Assembly: GCF_023554555.1 (NCBI RefSeq)
Contig: NZ_JAMJWC010000002.1
Location: forward strand, 992,001-1,056,000
Origin: Sphingobacterium sp. lm-10
GTDB taxonomy: Bacteria > Bacteroidota > Bacteroidia > Sphingobacteriales > Sphingobacteriaceae
DNA: 64,000 bases
Direction of reading: 5' to 3'
This document shows positions 38,662-48,073 of the stretch, piece by piece (positions within the stretch are counted from its first letter, which is position 1; the number at the start of each line of letters is the position of its first letter). The translations under genes were made by a program, and so were the position numbers. The notes under the pieces were generated by a model. It saw nothing but the letters and a program-made list of their open reading frames with translations, was not told where the DNA came from and ran no database searches.

Positions 38662-41600
38662 TTAAAATGTTAGATTAATTCCAGCGGTGAAAGTCCGGAA
38701 AAGCGGATAGTTGAACGCGAAATTGTTTGGTCTTTCTGGGTCGATGTACGGGTGCCAGACTCGTGATACCTCAAAGAGATCCTCACCACCTACAAAGATC
38801 CTGCTTCGGCTCACGCCAATTCTGTTGATCCAAGACAGGGGTAGAGAATAGCCAATCTGTAGATTCTTAAGCCTAGCATAGGCTCCATTGACTAACCAAT
38901 GTGTGGATGGTAAAGCATTGATACCGCCGCCTACCAAGGGTCTCGGAAATCGCGCATCTGGATTTTCGGGAGTCCAGTAATCCTCATGGATGATCCAAGG
39001 TTGGCGCCAAGTATCTAAAAAAGGAACCGTCATCACGCTGGAAAGCAAAAAATTCCGCTTTCCAATTCCTTGTATCAAGGCGGAGAAGTCGAAACCTTTG
39101 TAATTAACGCCGAAGTTTAACCCGAACTGGTAGCGCGGGCGAATGTCACCTGCGTAAACCAAGTCACCCGGGTTGTCTAAGGTAGCGTCGCCAAAGGAGA
39201 TGATCCCATCACCATTAACGTCTACATAGCGAATATCTCCCGGGCCAGTCTGATTGTTTTGAAAGGCATGGTTGTCTACCTGTTCCTGGTTCTGGAAATA
39301 TCCGTCGGCTTGATACACAAAAAGTGAACTGACTGGATAGCCCTCAATAATACCATTGAGCCCTAGGAATACGTTTGTGGCACCATCATAGGAGGTAATG
39401 CGGTTATTGTTATCCGCGATATTTCCCGATACAAAATAATTGAAGTCGCCAATCTGATTTCTATACCCTAGTTCAAACTCCCAACCCCAAGACTTCATCT
39501 CTGCGATGTTGAACATGGGCACGCCAACTCCAATGACCGAAGGCACTGGCACCGGGGCGAGCATGCCCGTCGTTTCGCGCCAAAAGTAGGTAAAGCTACC
39601 ATTCAGCTTGCTGTTAAATAGCAAAAAATCCAAGCCCAGGTCGGAGCTGGTGATCCGCTCCCAGGTACGTAAGCTCGCAGGCAATTGGCTTTGCCAGAAG
39701 TATTGATTTCTAGTGTTGTTGAAGGGGTAACTGTTGGCCGTTTGAAGCATGGGGATATACTGGTAATTCCCTACGCCAGGGTCATTACCCTGTTGCCCCC
39801 AGGTAGCGCGCAGCTTCAGGTCGTTGATAAAGGACAGCTTGGGCGACGCTTGGAACCAAGATTCATTGTTGATACGCCATCCGGCTGATACTCCTGGGAA
39901 AGTATTCCAACGTAGGTTTGGTGCCAACCGGGAGCTACCTTCTCGATTTAGGGTACCTCGAAGAATGTATCGGTTGGCAAAGATATACTCTAAGGTGCTG
40001 AAAAGAGAAATCTGGGCGTTGGTCTGTATGTCGTCCAAAACAAACATTTGGTTCGGGTTGCCGTAATTCAGGGAGAACAGTTCATTGGTCGGCAGTTCCC
40101 GGCCTGAAGCTAACAAGAGGTCTTGGCGAAAATCGTCGTATCGGTAACCCGCCAGTGCATTGATTTGGTGATCACCTAGATCTATCGCATAATCGCCTAC
40201 CAGCTGGACATTGTTCCACATCGTGCTGGAACGGATTCTGCTGATGCTGGCCTGTGCATTTGCGGCCCCACCAATATAGCCACGTTGGCCAGATAGATCG
40301 TATACTGGAACGGATCGACGTTGTTGATCCTGAAATGAAGTAAGTATACGCGGGCTGTAGACCGCACGAAGATTAAGGTTCTTGACGAAAATGTCATTTC
40401 CCTGTAGTGTAAACACGCCTGAAACTTCGTGGCTATTCAAATATTGTCCGCCTGAGCTTTCCAATATGCCCATTAAGGGAAACTGCTCGTTGTACTGTCC
40501 GGGGCGTTCGGGGTCGTATAAGGGTACCGTTCGCCGACGGGAAAACAATTCGTAAATAGCAGAGTAGTCGCCTTCGAGCTGCGTAGGGATTCTTTCCACC
40601 TTGTCGCCCGTGTATTGGATGCGCGAATCTAAAGAGAAATGCTTGGATAGCTTGCGGTTGTAGTTGGATCGGGCATTGATACGGCTTGCCCTATCTGGGC
40701 CAACGGCAAAAAAACCTTGTTGGTTGTAGCCTCCCACAGAAAACAGAAAAGATTCTTTGTCTCCACCGCCGCTGACGGATACGTTGTGGTTCATCTGTGG
40801 GGTATATCTTCGTGTTAAGAGATCTACGTAGTCGAAGTCGCCTAAAAATTGCCAGTTATTGGGGTTGTTCGGATCTGGGCGCTGTGTTATAGTTGGATCG
40901 CGCAGAAGGTTCAGCAACTCATCATTAAAGGTTGGGTTGCCGCCTGCATTGATTCGGGCGATGTTCTCCATCAACGCCGATTCGTAGGAGCTCATCAGCT
41001 GCGGCATGCGCGCGGGGCGTTGTGCACTAAAGAGACCCTCGTACTGTACACGGATTTTTCCGGTTCCAGATTTAGTGGTGACCAGAATCACGCCTCGTGC
41101 TCCTGTCGATCCAAACACGGCGGTGGAGGAGGCATCCTTGAGTATCGTAATAGATTCTACATCTAGGGGATTCACCAAACTGAGGTTGCCGCGTACTCCA
41201 TCAATCAGCACCATAGGCACGTCGCCATTGATGGAGCTAACTCCCCGTACGTTGGCAAGCCATTGCTCATTCCCCGGTTGTCCATTTACACGCGTCATCA
41301 CCAGCCCGGGTGCCAGACCCTGCAATCCCGAAGCCAGGTTAGTCAAAGGGCGAGACGCTAGTTTTTCACCGGAGATGGTCGCGATTGATCCGGTAATATT
41401 TTGCCGTTTTTCTTTAGTATAGCCCGTGACTACCAATTCATCCAAATCAGAAATCACTTGTTCCATGGTGATTTCCAAAGGTTCGCCGACTTTCGCCACA
41501 AGACTAACAGATTTGAATCCGATATAGCGGAACTGAAGTCGAGCCTCCGTACCGGAAATCATTAAATGAAAACGACCATCGTCATCGGTAGTAGTAGAAT

Positions 41601-42084
41601 AGCCGTTAGGCGCAGAAATGGATACTCCCGCTACGGGTTCTCCCAATTGATCCAAAACCCTTCCACTAAGTACTCCCTGGATTATATTTGACGTACGTGC
41701 TTTACGAGTAGCTGGAACATTTGTGATAGCGGCTGATTCGCGTGTGTTTGTGACAACAATGGTGTTATCTTTTTTTATATAACTCAGAGACTGTCCATCG
41801 AATATTTCGGTCAATACGACATCCAGTTCGGTATTTTTTGCCTGAATGCTGACAGGTTTGGCTATTTTAAGTTGTTCTGTACGGACGATAAAATCAATTC
41901 CAGTCTGCTGTCGGATATCCCGAAGAATTTCTTGGAGGTGAGCATTATCTTTCGATACAGTTACTTTTTGAGCTACGCTGGTACCGTAAGATTGCAGGAA
42001 AGTAAGCATGAAGAGGGTACACGGTATTTTTAGGCTACGAAGATCTGAAGGCCAGACCCAGTAATTTCCCTTACAAAAAATCAT
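38662..42084 (-). CDS. SusC/RagA-family TonB-linked outer-membrane transporter with STN domain
   Basis: An 1140-residue TonB-dependent transporter. After a signal peptide (CTLFMLTFLQSYGTSVAQ) comes an STN domain (about 45-110; IRQQTGIDFIV, SLSYIKKDNTIVV), then a carboxypeptidase-like domain (LSGRVLDQLGEPVAGVSI), a plug domain (TGSIATISGEKL, VFGSTGARGVILVTT) and a 22-strand-type barrel ending in FTAGINLTF. The STN domain is the part that talks to FecR anti-sigma factors, in agreement with the fecR gene 127 bp upstream. It forms a complex with SusD to import an unidentified nutrient. Confidence 0.95.
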   Translation of the reverse strand: MIFCKGNYWVWPSDLRSLKIPCTLFMLTFLQSYGTSVAQKVTVSKDNAHLQEILRDIRQQTGIDFIVRTEQLKIAKPVSIQAKNTELDVVLTEIFDGQSLSYIKKDNTIVVTNTRESAAITNVPATRKARTSNIIQGVLSGRVLDQLGEPVAGVSISAPNGYSTTTDDDGRFHLMISGTEARLQFRYIGFKSVSLVAKVGEPLEITMEQVISDLDELVVTGYTKEKRQNITGSIATISGEKLASRPLTNLASGLQGLAPGLVMTRVNGQPGNEQWLANVRGVSSINGDVPMVLIDGVRGNLSLVNPLDVESITILKDASSTAVFGSTGARGVILVTTKSGTGKIRVQYEGLFSAQRPARMPQLMSSYESALMENIARINAGGNPTFNDELLNLLRDPTITQRPDPNNPNNWQFLGDFDYVDLLTRRYTPQMNHNVSVSGGGDKESFLFSVGGYNQQGFFAVGPDRASRINARSNYNRKLSKHFSLDSRIQYTGDKVERIPTQLEGDYSAIYELFSRRRTVPLYDPERPGQYNEQFPLMGILESSGGQYLNSHEVSGVFTLQGNDIFVKNLNLRAVYSPRILTSFQDQQRRSVPVYDLSGQRGYIGGAANAQASISRIRSSTMWNNVQLVGDYAIDLGDHQINALAGYRYDDFRQDLLLASGRELPTNELFSLNYGNPNQMFVLDDIQTNAQISLFSTLEYIFANRYILRGTLNREGSSRLAPNLRWNTFPGVSAGWRINNESWFQASPKLSFINDLKLRATWGQQGNDPGVGNYQYIPMLQTANSYPFNNTRNQYFWQSQLPASLRTWERITSSDLGLDFLLFNSKLNGSFTYFWRETTGMLAPVPVPSVIGVGVPMFNIAEMKSWGWEFELGYRNQIGDFNYFVSGNIADNNNRITSYDGATNVFLGLNGIIEGYPVSSLFVYQADGYFQNQEQVDNHAFQNNQTGPGDIRYVDVNGDGIISFGDATLDNPGDLVYAGDIRPRYQFGLNFGVNYKGFDFSALIQGIGKRNFLLSSVMTVPFLDTWRQPWIIHEDYWTPENPDARFPRPLVGGGINALPSTHWLVNGAYARLKNLQIGYSLPLSWINRIGVSRSRIFVGGEDLFEVSRVWHPYIDPERPNNFAFNYPLFRTFTAGINLTF

Positions 42085-42211
42085 ATCTTTGTGATTAAGG
42101 ATTAATAAAATGGTTGTTTAGTCGTTTTGATTCCTTACAGCCGGAAGTGTTAGCGCACTTCTGGCTACTTGAATAATTGCCAGTTAGTTATTTCATATTT
42201 TATGTCTTTAG

Positions 42212-43333
42212 TTATTTAATTGCATCGTTGCTTATTACAATGGTTCGTCCCTTCAATTCAAAATAAACACCCGTAGACAGATGTAAAATATCAAGGACTT
42301 GTAGCAAGCTTTTTGTTCTGGAGACTTCTCCACTCATTTGAATTTGTTTGATTTCACCCTTCCATTCTGTATGCACATCGTACCAACGCTCAATTTTAGA
42401 CATGATTTCTCCCAATGATTCTTGATCGAAGATGAAATCGCCAGCGGTCCAGTCAATCACTTCCCTCATTTTTACTGGCTGAACTTTTAAAATTCCTTCG
42501 GACAATAGGGATTGCTGACCCGGCTTAAGGATGATTTCTTGTGTGTTATTTTTAAGCTTGATCCGAACTTTTCCTTCTAATAAAGAGGTTTTTATATTAG
42601 GCCCGTTGGCATAGGCACAAATATTAAATCGTGTACCAAGGACTTCTATTTCCTGGTAGAGGGTAGCCACAATAAATGGTCTTGTTGAATCTGACGAAAC
42701 TTCAAAATAGGCCTCACCAAGAAGGGTAACTTGGCGTTTTTCTAACGAAAAACGGGCGGGGAAAATCAATTCCGAATCTGCATTTAGCCAAACTATCGTG
42801 CCATCTGGTAGCTCAATCTGGTGCTGTCCGCCCTTAGGTGTACGAATGTGCACCGGCTCAGTGGATAAAGCATGAAGATCACTATAGAGGCGTAGGCGTC
42901 CTTCTTGTGTGCTCTCAATCATAAGTCCCATCTCCTTGCTGTGATAAGGTCGCTTAATACTATCCAGCTGAATGACTGTACCATCTGTCAATATCAGTTC
43001 AAGATGGTTGCCGCCTGGAGCAATATCGTGGGTAGTCATTGATCCAGAATGCCACGTGAAAATAATGGTACCCACAATTACTAGCAGAGAGGCTGCGATG
43101 CCCATCAACCGCCAGTTTTCAGGTCTTTGAGCTTCTTTTCTTGAAATATCAATTGACAACCGAACTTGTTGTAAGATACGGCCTCTTACCTCTTGCTTAG
43201 GCCCCATCTTTGTATCATCCCAAATCTCTTTGGAACGTTGCATGCGCTCGTAGGCGCGGTGCAAGCGATGACCCGCTTCTGGGTCTTTTGACCTGAAATA
43301 CCGCTCGATCCAATATTTAGAAAATTTGCTCAA
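42212..43333 (-). CDS. FecR-family anti-sigma factor
   Basis: A 373-residue inner-membrane regulator. The cytoplasmic N-terminal part (about 1-75) should hold the sigma factor, a transmembrane helix is at about 77-94 (LMGIAASLLVIVGTIIFTW), the periplasmic FecR domain covers about 145-240 (HIRTPKGGQHQIELPDGTIVWLN split by a loop), and a DUF4974-like end covers about 300-373. It receives the signal from the STN domain of the adjacent SusC and controls the sigma factor 46 bp upstream. Confidence 0.93.
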   Translation of the reverse strand: MSKFSKYWIERYFRSKDPEAGHRLHRAYERMQRSKEIWDDTKMGPKQEVRGRILQQVRLSIDISRKEAQRPENWRLMGIAASLLVIVGTIIFTWHSGSMTTHDIAPGGNHLELILTDGTVIQLDSIKRPYHSKEMGLMIESTQEGRLRLYSDLHALSTEPVHIRTPKGGQHQIELPDGTIVWLNADSELIFPARFSLEKRQVTLLGEAYFEVSSDSTRPFIVATLYQEIEVLGTRFNICAYANGPNIKTSLLEGKVRIKLKNNTQEIILKPGQQSLLSEGILKVQPVKMREVIDWTAGDFIFDQESLGEIMSKIERWYDVHTEWKGEIKQIQMSGEVSRTKSLLQVLDILHLSTGVYFELKGRTIVISNDAIK

Positions 43334-43379
43334 AATACGTCACCTTATAATGATATGTTCCAGAAATAGCTGTTTACCC

Positions 43380-43940
43380 CTAAAAGAAAATTAAAAATAA
43401 TAGATAAAGACTAAGCCGTTGATACAATTGGCGTAGACGGCGCAGGGCTATAGTCATTTGATTTTCCACTGTTTTGACCGAAATAGCTAGCCTGCTAGAA
43501 ATCTCTCTATTGTTTAGTAGTTGATGTCGGCTCAAAAGAAAGATTTCTCGACATTTTGGAGGAAGTTTGTCTACTTCCCTATCAATCCAGGTTCGTAATT
43601 CGTTTTCTTGAATAGCCGATTGCAGATCGTCTGTGGTCAAACAAAATTCTAGTTCGGCAGTTAGTGGTTCGGTATATCCTTTGCGGCGAAGATAGCGGAA
43701 GACTTGATAGCGTGTAGCTTGATAGAGATAATTATTTAAATTTCTTATTTTTAGTGTTTTGTGTTTTTTCCATAACGAAATAAAGACATCTTGAATTACG
43801 TCTTCAGTAGCATGTCGATCTTTAAGGATACGGAAGGCGTGGAGGTATAGGTGTTCCCAATATTGATCATAAAGCATGGCGAATGCCGATTCGTCTCCAT
43901 TACGAAAAGCCGATAAAAGCTCTTTTTCGTCCAATAACAT
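43380..43940 (-). CDS. ECF sigma factor, Bacteroidota FecI-like
   Basis: A 186-residue extracytoplasmic-function sigma factor. Region 2 includes FAMLYDQYWEHLYLHAF and DVIQDVFISLWKK; region 4 includes LPPKCREIFLLSR and ISVKTVENQMTIALRRL. It ends in a hydrophobic stretch (LSLYLLFLIFF). With the FecR and SusC genes downstream it forms a cell-surface signalling unit, expected to switch on susC-susD when the nutrient binds. Confidence 0.93.
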   Translation of the reverse strand: MLLDEKELLSAFRNGDESAFAMLYDQYWEHLYLHAFRILKDRHATEDVIQDVFISLWKKHKTLKIRNLNNYLYQATRYQVFRYLRRKGYTEPLTAELEFCLTTDDLQSAIQENELRTWIDREVDKLPPKCREIFLLSRHQLLNNREISSRLAISVKTVENQMTIALRRLRQLYQRLSLYLLFLIFF

Positions 43941-44331
43941 ATTCTCTTTTATTAAGATTAAATACGATCAACGAAATCCTGTTATTTCGTTTAAAAATGG
44001 TTTGAGGAAGATTATTTCACCTTGCCTTAAGCAATAGTAGTAAAAAAGAAAATAAATCGCAAACTTCACTTTTTGACATACGTTCACGTTGAGTGAAATG
44101 TATCTTGCAAGAAAATGCGAAAAATTTTCAAAGAAAATTGCAATGGCCAGACACCCGTTATGAGTCATATCTTCTTAAGCTTTGGTGTACAAAATTCTAG
44201 GATTAAAATCACCTTTTCTGGGTTTTTTCCATTTTAACATCAGATATAAAATGCTATTACCCGACGTAAATTACACGCAATTTTCATACATTTACTCAAA
44301 TGAAACCGACTTTTTAGGCTGGTACGTTATT
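43941..44331. other. 391-bp gap between divergent sigma factor and DUF423 genes
   Basis: No gene, RNA or clear consensus promoter was recognised. A short hairpin (CGAAAT/ATTTCG near 43974-43991) lies before the sigma factor. The open frame upstream of ATG 44332 has no family similarity and is treated as noncoding. Confidence 0.5.
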
Positions 44332-44721
44332 ATGAACAAACAAATTATTCTTATCGCAGCATTTTTTGGGATGACCGCTGTCATATTAGGAGCATTCGGT
44401 GCGCATGGTTTAGCCGATAAAATCAGTGAATCCCAATTGCAAACCTGGGAAACTGCAAATCGCTACCATTTTTACCATACGCTGGCCTTATTGTTTTTGT
44501 CTACTTTTTCACGTGCAAAAAGTCAATCCATCCGATTGTCATTTATTGCGTTTACGGTCGGTATCCTCTTGTTTTCCGGTTCTTTGTACGTGCTTAGCAC
44601 TCGGGAACTGTTGGGGATTACACAAATAGGTATGCTCGGACCTGTAACGCCGGTCGGCGGATTATTTTTTATTGTAGGTTGGATTGGTTTGTTCTCGGCT
44701 GCTTTACGGCACCGCGCATAA
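44332..44721 (+). CDS. DUF423-family small membrane protein
   Basis: A 129-residue protein with four predicted transmembrane helices. FGAFGAHG-type sequence near the start (LGAFGAHGLADKI) and TPVGGLFFIVGW near the end are typical of DUF423. I start at ATG 44332 because this gives the normal family length; an upstream extension to 44182 has no similarity. Function is unknown. A terminator follows. Confidence 0.9.
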   Translation: MNKQIILIAAFFGMTAVILGAFGAHGLADKISESQLQTWETANRYHFYHTLALLFLSTFSRAKSQSIRLSFIAFTVGILLFSGSLYVLSTRELLGITQIGMLGPVTPVGGLFFIVGWIGLFSAALRHRA

Positions 44722-44743
44722 GACCTTGTGTTATCACATAAGG

Positions 44744-44783
44744 ATACCCTCGGTTAGTGACTACTAATCGAGGGTATTTTTTT
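44744..44783 (+). terminator. Intrinsic terminator after the DUF423 gene
   Basis: ATACCCTCGGTTAGT (44744-44758) pairs with ACTAATCGAGGGTAT (44763-44777) with one G-T wobble and a 4-base loop, followed by six T residues. Confidence 0.88.
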
Positions 44784-44790
44784 ACATTTG
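44783..44790 (+). promoter_or_regulatory. priA promoter element TACATTTG, 3 bases from ATG
   Basis: TACATTTG fits TAnnTTTG and directly follows the terminator T-run. TAT and then the priA ATG (44794) come next, so the transcript would start at or within a few bases of the start codon. Confidence 0.45.
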
Positions 44791-44793
44791 TAT

Positions 44794-47280
44794 ATGTCAT
44801 CACCCGAACTTTTTGAAACCGCAATTGCCCGTCAGACGCTATTTGTAGAGGTTATATTACCTTTGCCAATTGCCAAGTCGTATACCTATCGGGTACCAGA
44901 GGCGCTGAATGAGCAGGTTAAGCTAGGGGTTCGTGTTATTGTGCAATTCGGAAAAAATCGAATTTATGCAGCCATTGTTGAGCGAGTGACACAAGAAGCA
45001 CCGCTCCGATATGAAGCCAAATATATTTTGGATGTGGTGGACGAAAATAGCATAGTGGGAGTTCGACAGCTGGATTTCTGGCATTGGATATCGGATTACT
45101 ACATGTGCCACGTTGGCGATGTCATGCAAGCCGCACTGCCGGCAGCATTGAAGATGGCCTCCGAAACGAAAATCCGCTCCGCAGATCAAAGTGACCTGGA
45201 TCGAAGCGGACTTAATGATAAGGCCTTTCTTGTCATGGATGCGCTGGACGTGGCTGGTGAGCTCAGAATTAGTGACGTAATCAAGGTTTTAGGCCAGAAA
45301 AGCGTGTTTCCATTGCTGAAAAGTTTATTTGATAAAGGGTTTATCCTGATTTCAGAAGAAATAAAACAACGCTATAAGCCTAAAGTAAAAACCTTTTTAA
45401 CCTTTGCATCTACCTATTCAGATGGGGAGGGGAAACGGGAGTTGCTGGACGCATTAAACCGGGCTCCCATGCAACAGGATGCTGTATTGGCCTTTATGCA
45501 ATTGCAGAAACAAGGCGGAGAAATCACCCGTCAAGACATTATGGAAGCTTCTGGCTGCGGTTCGTCGGCCATAACTGCATTGATCGATAAGGGTGTGTTT
45601 GATGTTAAGGAAAAAGTGGTGAGCCGCTTTCAAGGTACCGATATTGTGTTGCAGAAAGACTTCACCTTTAGTACGCCTCAACAGCAAGCTTACGAACAGC
45701 TCAATGAGCTGTTTGAAGAGAAAGACGTAGTATTATTGCATGGTGTAACGGCTTCCGGTAAAACTCAGCTCTATGTTCGACTAATAGAAAAGGTGTTGGC
45801 ACAGGGGCAGCATGTGCTGTTTTTGTTGCCAGAAATTGCGTTGACGGCGCAAATTACCGAACGTTTGAAACTATATTTCGGTGATCAATTGGGCGTGTAT
45901 CATTCCAAATTTAATGATAATGAACGTGCCGAGGTATGGTACAAGGTGCTCAATGGGGAGCTCAAAATTATTGTGGGTGCACGTTCAGCCGTATTGCTTC
46001 CATTCAAAAATCTGGGCTTAATCGTCGTAGATGAAGAACACGAAAGCTCCTATAAACAGTTTGAGCCGGCGCCACGATATCATGCGCGAGACGCCGCCAT
46101 TTATTTGGCGAGTACCTATGGCGCAAAGGTGTTATTAGGATCTGCGACGCCTTCGGTAGAAAGCTTTTATAATGCGAAAGCGGGTAAATATGGTTTGGTT
46201 ACGCTTTCCGAACGTTTTGGAGAGGTGCAGTTGCCTGCTATAGAGATTCTCCATGTTACAGAAGAAGGGCGCAAGGATCAAATGGTGAACTATTTCAGCA
46301 AGACGCTGCTCAAGGGCATTGAAGATGCTGTAGCGCAAAAAGAGCAAGTGATTCTGTTTCAAAACCGTCGCGGTCATACGCCATTTTTACAATGTAAAAC
46401 CTGCGGTTATGTTGCCAAATGTGTTCAGTGTGATGTGAGTTTAACCTATCATAAGTCTAGCAATCTGCTGCATTGTCATTACTGTGGGTTTTCGGAGGAG
46501 AATATTCAACGTTGTCCTGCCTGTGGCTCTACACACCTAGAAAATAAAGGATACGGTACAGAGCGTATTGAAGAAGAGTTGGAGCTGCTTATGCCGCAAT
46601 TACGGATTGGTCGGCTGGATCTGGATTCTACACGCGGCAAGCATGGATTCGATAAAGTGATAACCGCTTTTGATGACCATGAGTTTGACGTGCTGATTGG
46701 TACTCAGATGGTGGCTAAAGGACTGGATTTTGGCCGTGTCAATCTAATTGGTATCATCAATGCCGATGCTATGATTAACTTCCCGGATTTCCGATCGTAT
46801 GAACGGGCATTTTCCCTTTTTTCGCAAGTGGCGGGGCGCTCCGGACGTCGGCAGACGCAGGGACGCGTAATTATACAAACATATTCTCCAAACCATCGTG
46901 TACTAGAGCAGGTGGTACAGCACGATTACCTGGCCATGTTCACCAACGAAATCACGGAGCGGAAAAATTACCATTATCCTCCTTTCTATCGGCTAATCCG
47001 ATTAGATGTAAAGCATGTGGATCAAGATAAGTGCTTAGATTCGGCCAATAAGCTGGCGAATTTGCTGCGTACTACCTTAGAAGAACGCGTGCTTGGGCCA
47101 GAGCAACCTTTAGTGGCCCGTATCCGTAATAACTACATACAGACCATCACGTTGAAGATTGAGCGTACTGGCATCAGTATTGTCAAGGTGAAGGAACTTA
47201 TTCGCCAGGCATTACTGCATTTTGAACTGGATAAAAAGAATTCCAGTGTGCGTGTTGTGGTGGATGTAGATCCTTATTAA
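44794..47280 (+). CDS. priA: Primosomal helicase PriA
   Basis: Superfamily 2 helicase that restarts stalled replication forks. The N-terminal DNA-binding domain (FVEVILPLPIAKSYTYRVP) is followed by Walker A HGVTASGKTQLY, the DEEH box VVDEEHESSYK, eight zinc-binding cysteines in CKTCGYVAKCVQC and CHYCGFSEENIQRCPAC, and GTQMVAKGLDF. I start at ATG 44794 (MSSPELFE) rather than the in-frame TTG 44788, because the latter lies within the promoter element. The 828 residues are normal for Bacteroidota. Confidence 0.95.
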   Translation: MSSPELFETAIARQTLFVEVILPLPIAKSYTYRVPEALNEQVKLGVRVIVQFGKNRIYAAIVERVTQEAPLRYEAKYILDVVDENSIVGVRQLDFWHWISDYYMCHVGDVMQAALPAALKMASETKIRSADQSDLDRSGLNDKAFLVMDALDVAGELRISDVIKVLGQKSVFPLLKSLFDKGFILISEEIKQRYKPKVKTFLTFASTYSDGEGKRELLDALNRAPMQQDAVLAFMQLQKQGGEITRQDIMEASGCGSSAITALIDKGVFDVKEKVVSRFQGTDIVLQKDFTFSTPQQQAYEQLNELFEEKDVVLLHGVTASGKTQLYVRLIEKVLAQGQHVLFLLPEIALTAQITERLKLYFGDQLGVYHSKFNDNERAEVWYKVLNGELKIIVGARSAVLLPFKNLGLIVVDEEHESSYKQFEPAPRYHARDAAIYLASTYGAKVLLGSATPSVESFYNAKAGKYGLVTLSERFGEVQLPAIEILHVTEEGRKDQMVNYFSKTLLKGIEDAVAQKEQVILFQNRRGHTPFLQCKTCGYVAKCVQCDVSLTYHKSSNLLHCHYCGFSEENIQRCPACGSTHLENKGYGTERIEEELELLMPQLRIGRLDLDSTRGKHGFDKVITAFDDHEFDVLIGTQMVAKGLDFGRVNLIGIINADAMINFPDFRSYERAFSLFSQVAGRSGRRQTQGRVIIQTYSPNHRVLEQVVQHDYLAMFTNEITERKNYHYPPFYRLIRLDVKHVDQDKCLDSANKLANLLRTTLEERVLGPEQPLVARIRNNYIQTITLKIERTGISIVKVKELIRQALLHFELDKKNSSVRVVVDVDPY

Positions 47281-47296
47281 ACTCCTAACATAAACG

Positions 47297-47318
47297 ACGA
47301 GAAGCCGTAGCTTCTCGT
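47297..47318. terminator. Hairpin between convergent priA and glpF
   Basis: ACGAGAAGC (47297-47305) and GCTTCTCGT (47310-47318) are perfect 9-bp arms with a CGTA loop. It lies 16 bp after priA and 17 bp after glpF on the other strand. No long T-run follows on either side. Confidence 0.6.
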
Positions 47319-47335
47319 AGTAGAAAAGAAAATCT

Positions 47336-48073
47336 TCAACTCGTCAATAGTTGGTATAGCCAAGTAGCAATAGCAGAGCCAAGCAATGGTGCGATCACTG
47401 GAATCCAGGCATAACGAATGTCGAATCCTGCTTTAGGCCTGATGGGCAATAGGCTATATACCACGCGAGGACCAAGGTCACGCACGGGATTGATGGCGTA
47501 CCCAGTGGTGCCTCCAAGCGCCAAGCCTATACCCCAAACGAGAAAAGCTACGGGTAATGCGCCAATCGAGCCTAAGCCAATTATGCCAGCAGTCTCATCC
47601 AATTGCATAGAAGGCTCTTGAAAGAATAAAATGGTAGCAATCAGCACAAATGTAGCCACAGTCTCCATCAGGAAATTGGAACGGTAATCTCGAATTGCCG
47701 GTGCTGTACAGAACACTGCTTGTGTTAGTCCTGGATCTTCCGTTCGCGCAAAGTGTGGGCGGTAGCATAACCATACTAAACCTGCACCTAGCATCGCACC
47801 TACAAATTGCGCACCGACGTAGGAAATTGCCAGAACGCTTTCGATTTCATCAATCATCCATACAGAAAGGGTAACAGCAGGGTTGAGGTGTGCACCGCTG
47901 TATGGCCCGGCAACAGATACTCCAATAAAAACAGCTAACGCCCAAGCAGTCGTGATCACGATCCAACCACTACCGTGTCCTTTGGTATCGGTGAGTAAAA
48001 CATTGGCCACTACGCCACTTCCCAGCAGGATCATGAGGAAAGTGCCAAACATTTCTGCTACTATCGCGTTCAT
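47336..48073 (-). CDS. glpF: Glycerol facilitator / aquaporin GlpF
   Basis: A 245-residue MIP-family channel with six membrane segments that lets glycerol diffuse in. The first pore motif is GAHLNPAVTL; the second reads YAINPVRDLG, so the usual NPA is NPV there. The Arg and Asp that mark glycerol facilitators (NPxRD) are kept. The start codon overlaps the glpK stop by one base (TAATG), which suggests coupling. Confidence 0.92.
   Translation of the reverse strand: MNAIVAEMFGTFLMILLGSGVVANVLLTDTKGHGSGWIVITTAWALAVFIGVSVAGPYSGAHLNPAVTLSVWMIDEIESVLAISYVGAQFVGAMLGAGLVWLCYRPHFARTEDPGLTQAVFCTAPAIRDYRSNFLMETVATFVLIATILFFQEPSMQLDETAGIIGLGSIGALPVAFLVWGIGLALGGTTGYAINPVRDLGPRVVYSLLPIRPKAGFDIRYAWIPVIAPLLGSAIATWLYQLLTS

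Noticed and set aside
41006..41422. Plus-strand frame of 138 codons opposite susC
   Set aside because: Antisense shadow of the SusC plug region, with no recognisable domain.
44182..44331. N-terminal extension of the DUF423 protein
   Set aside because: The extra 50 residues do not fit the family length and lack a good start; ATG 44332 gives a normal membrane protein.
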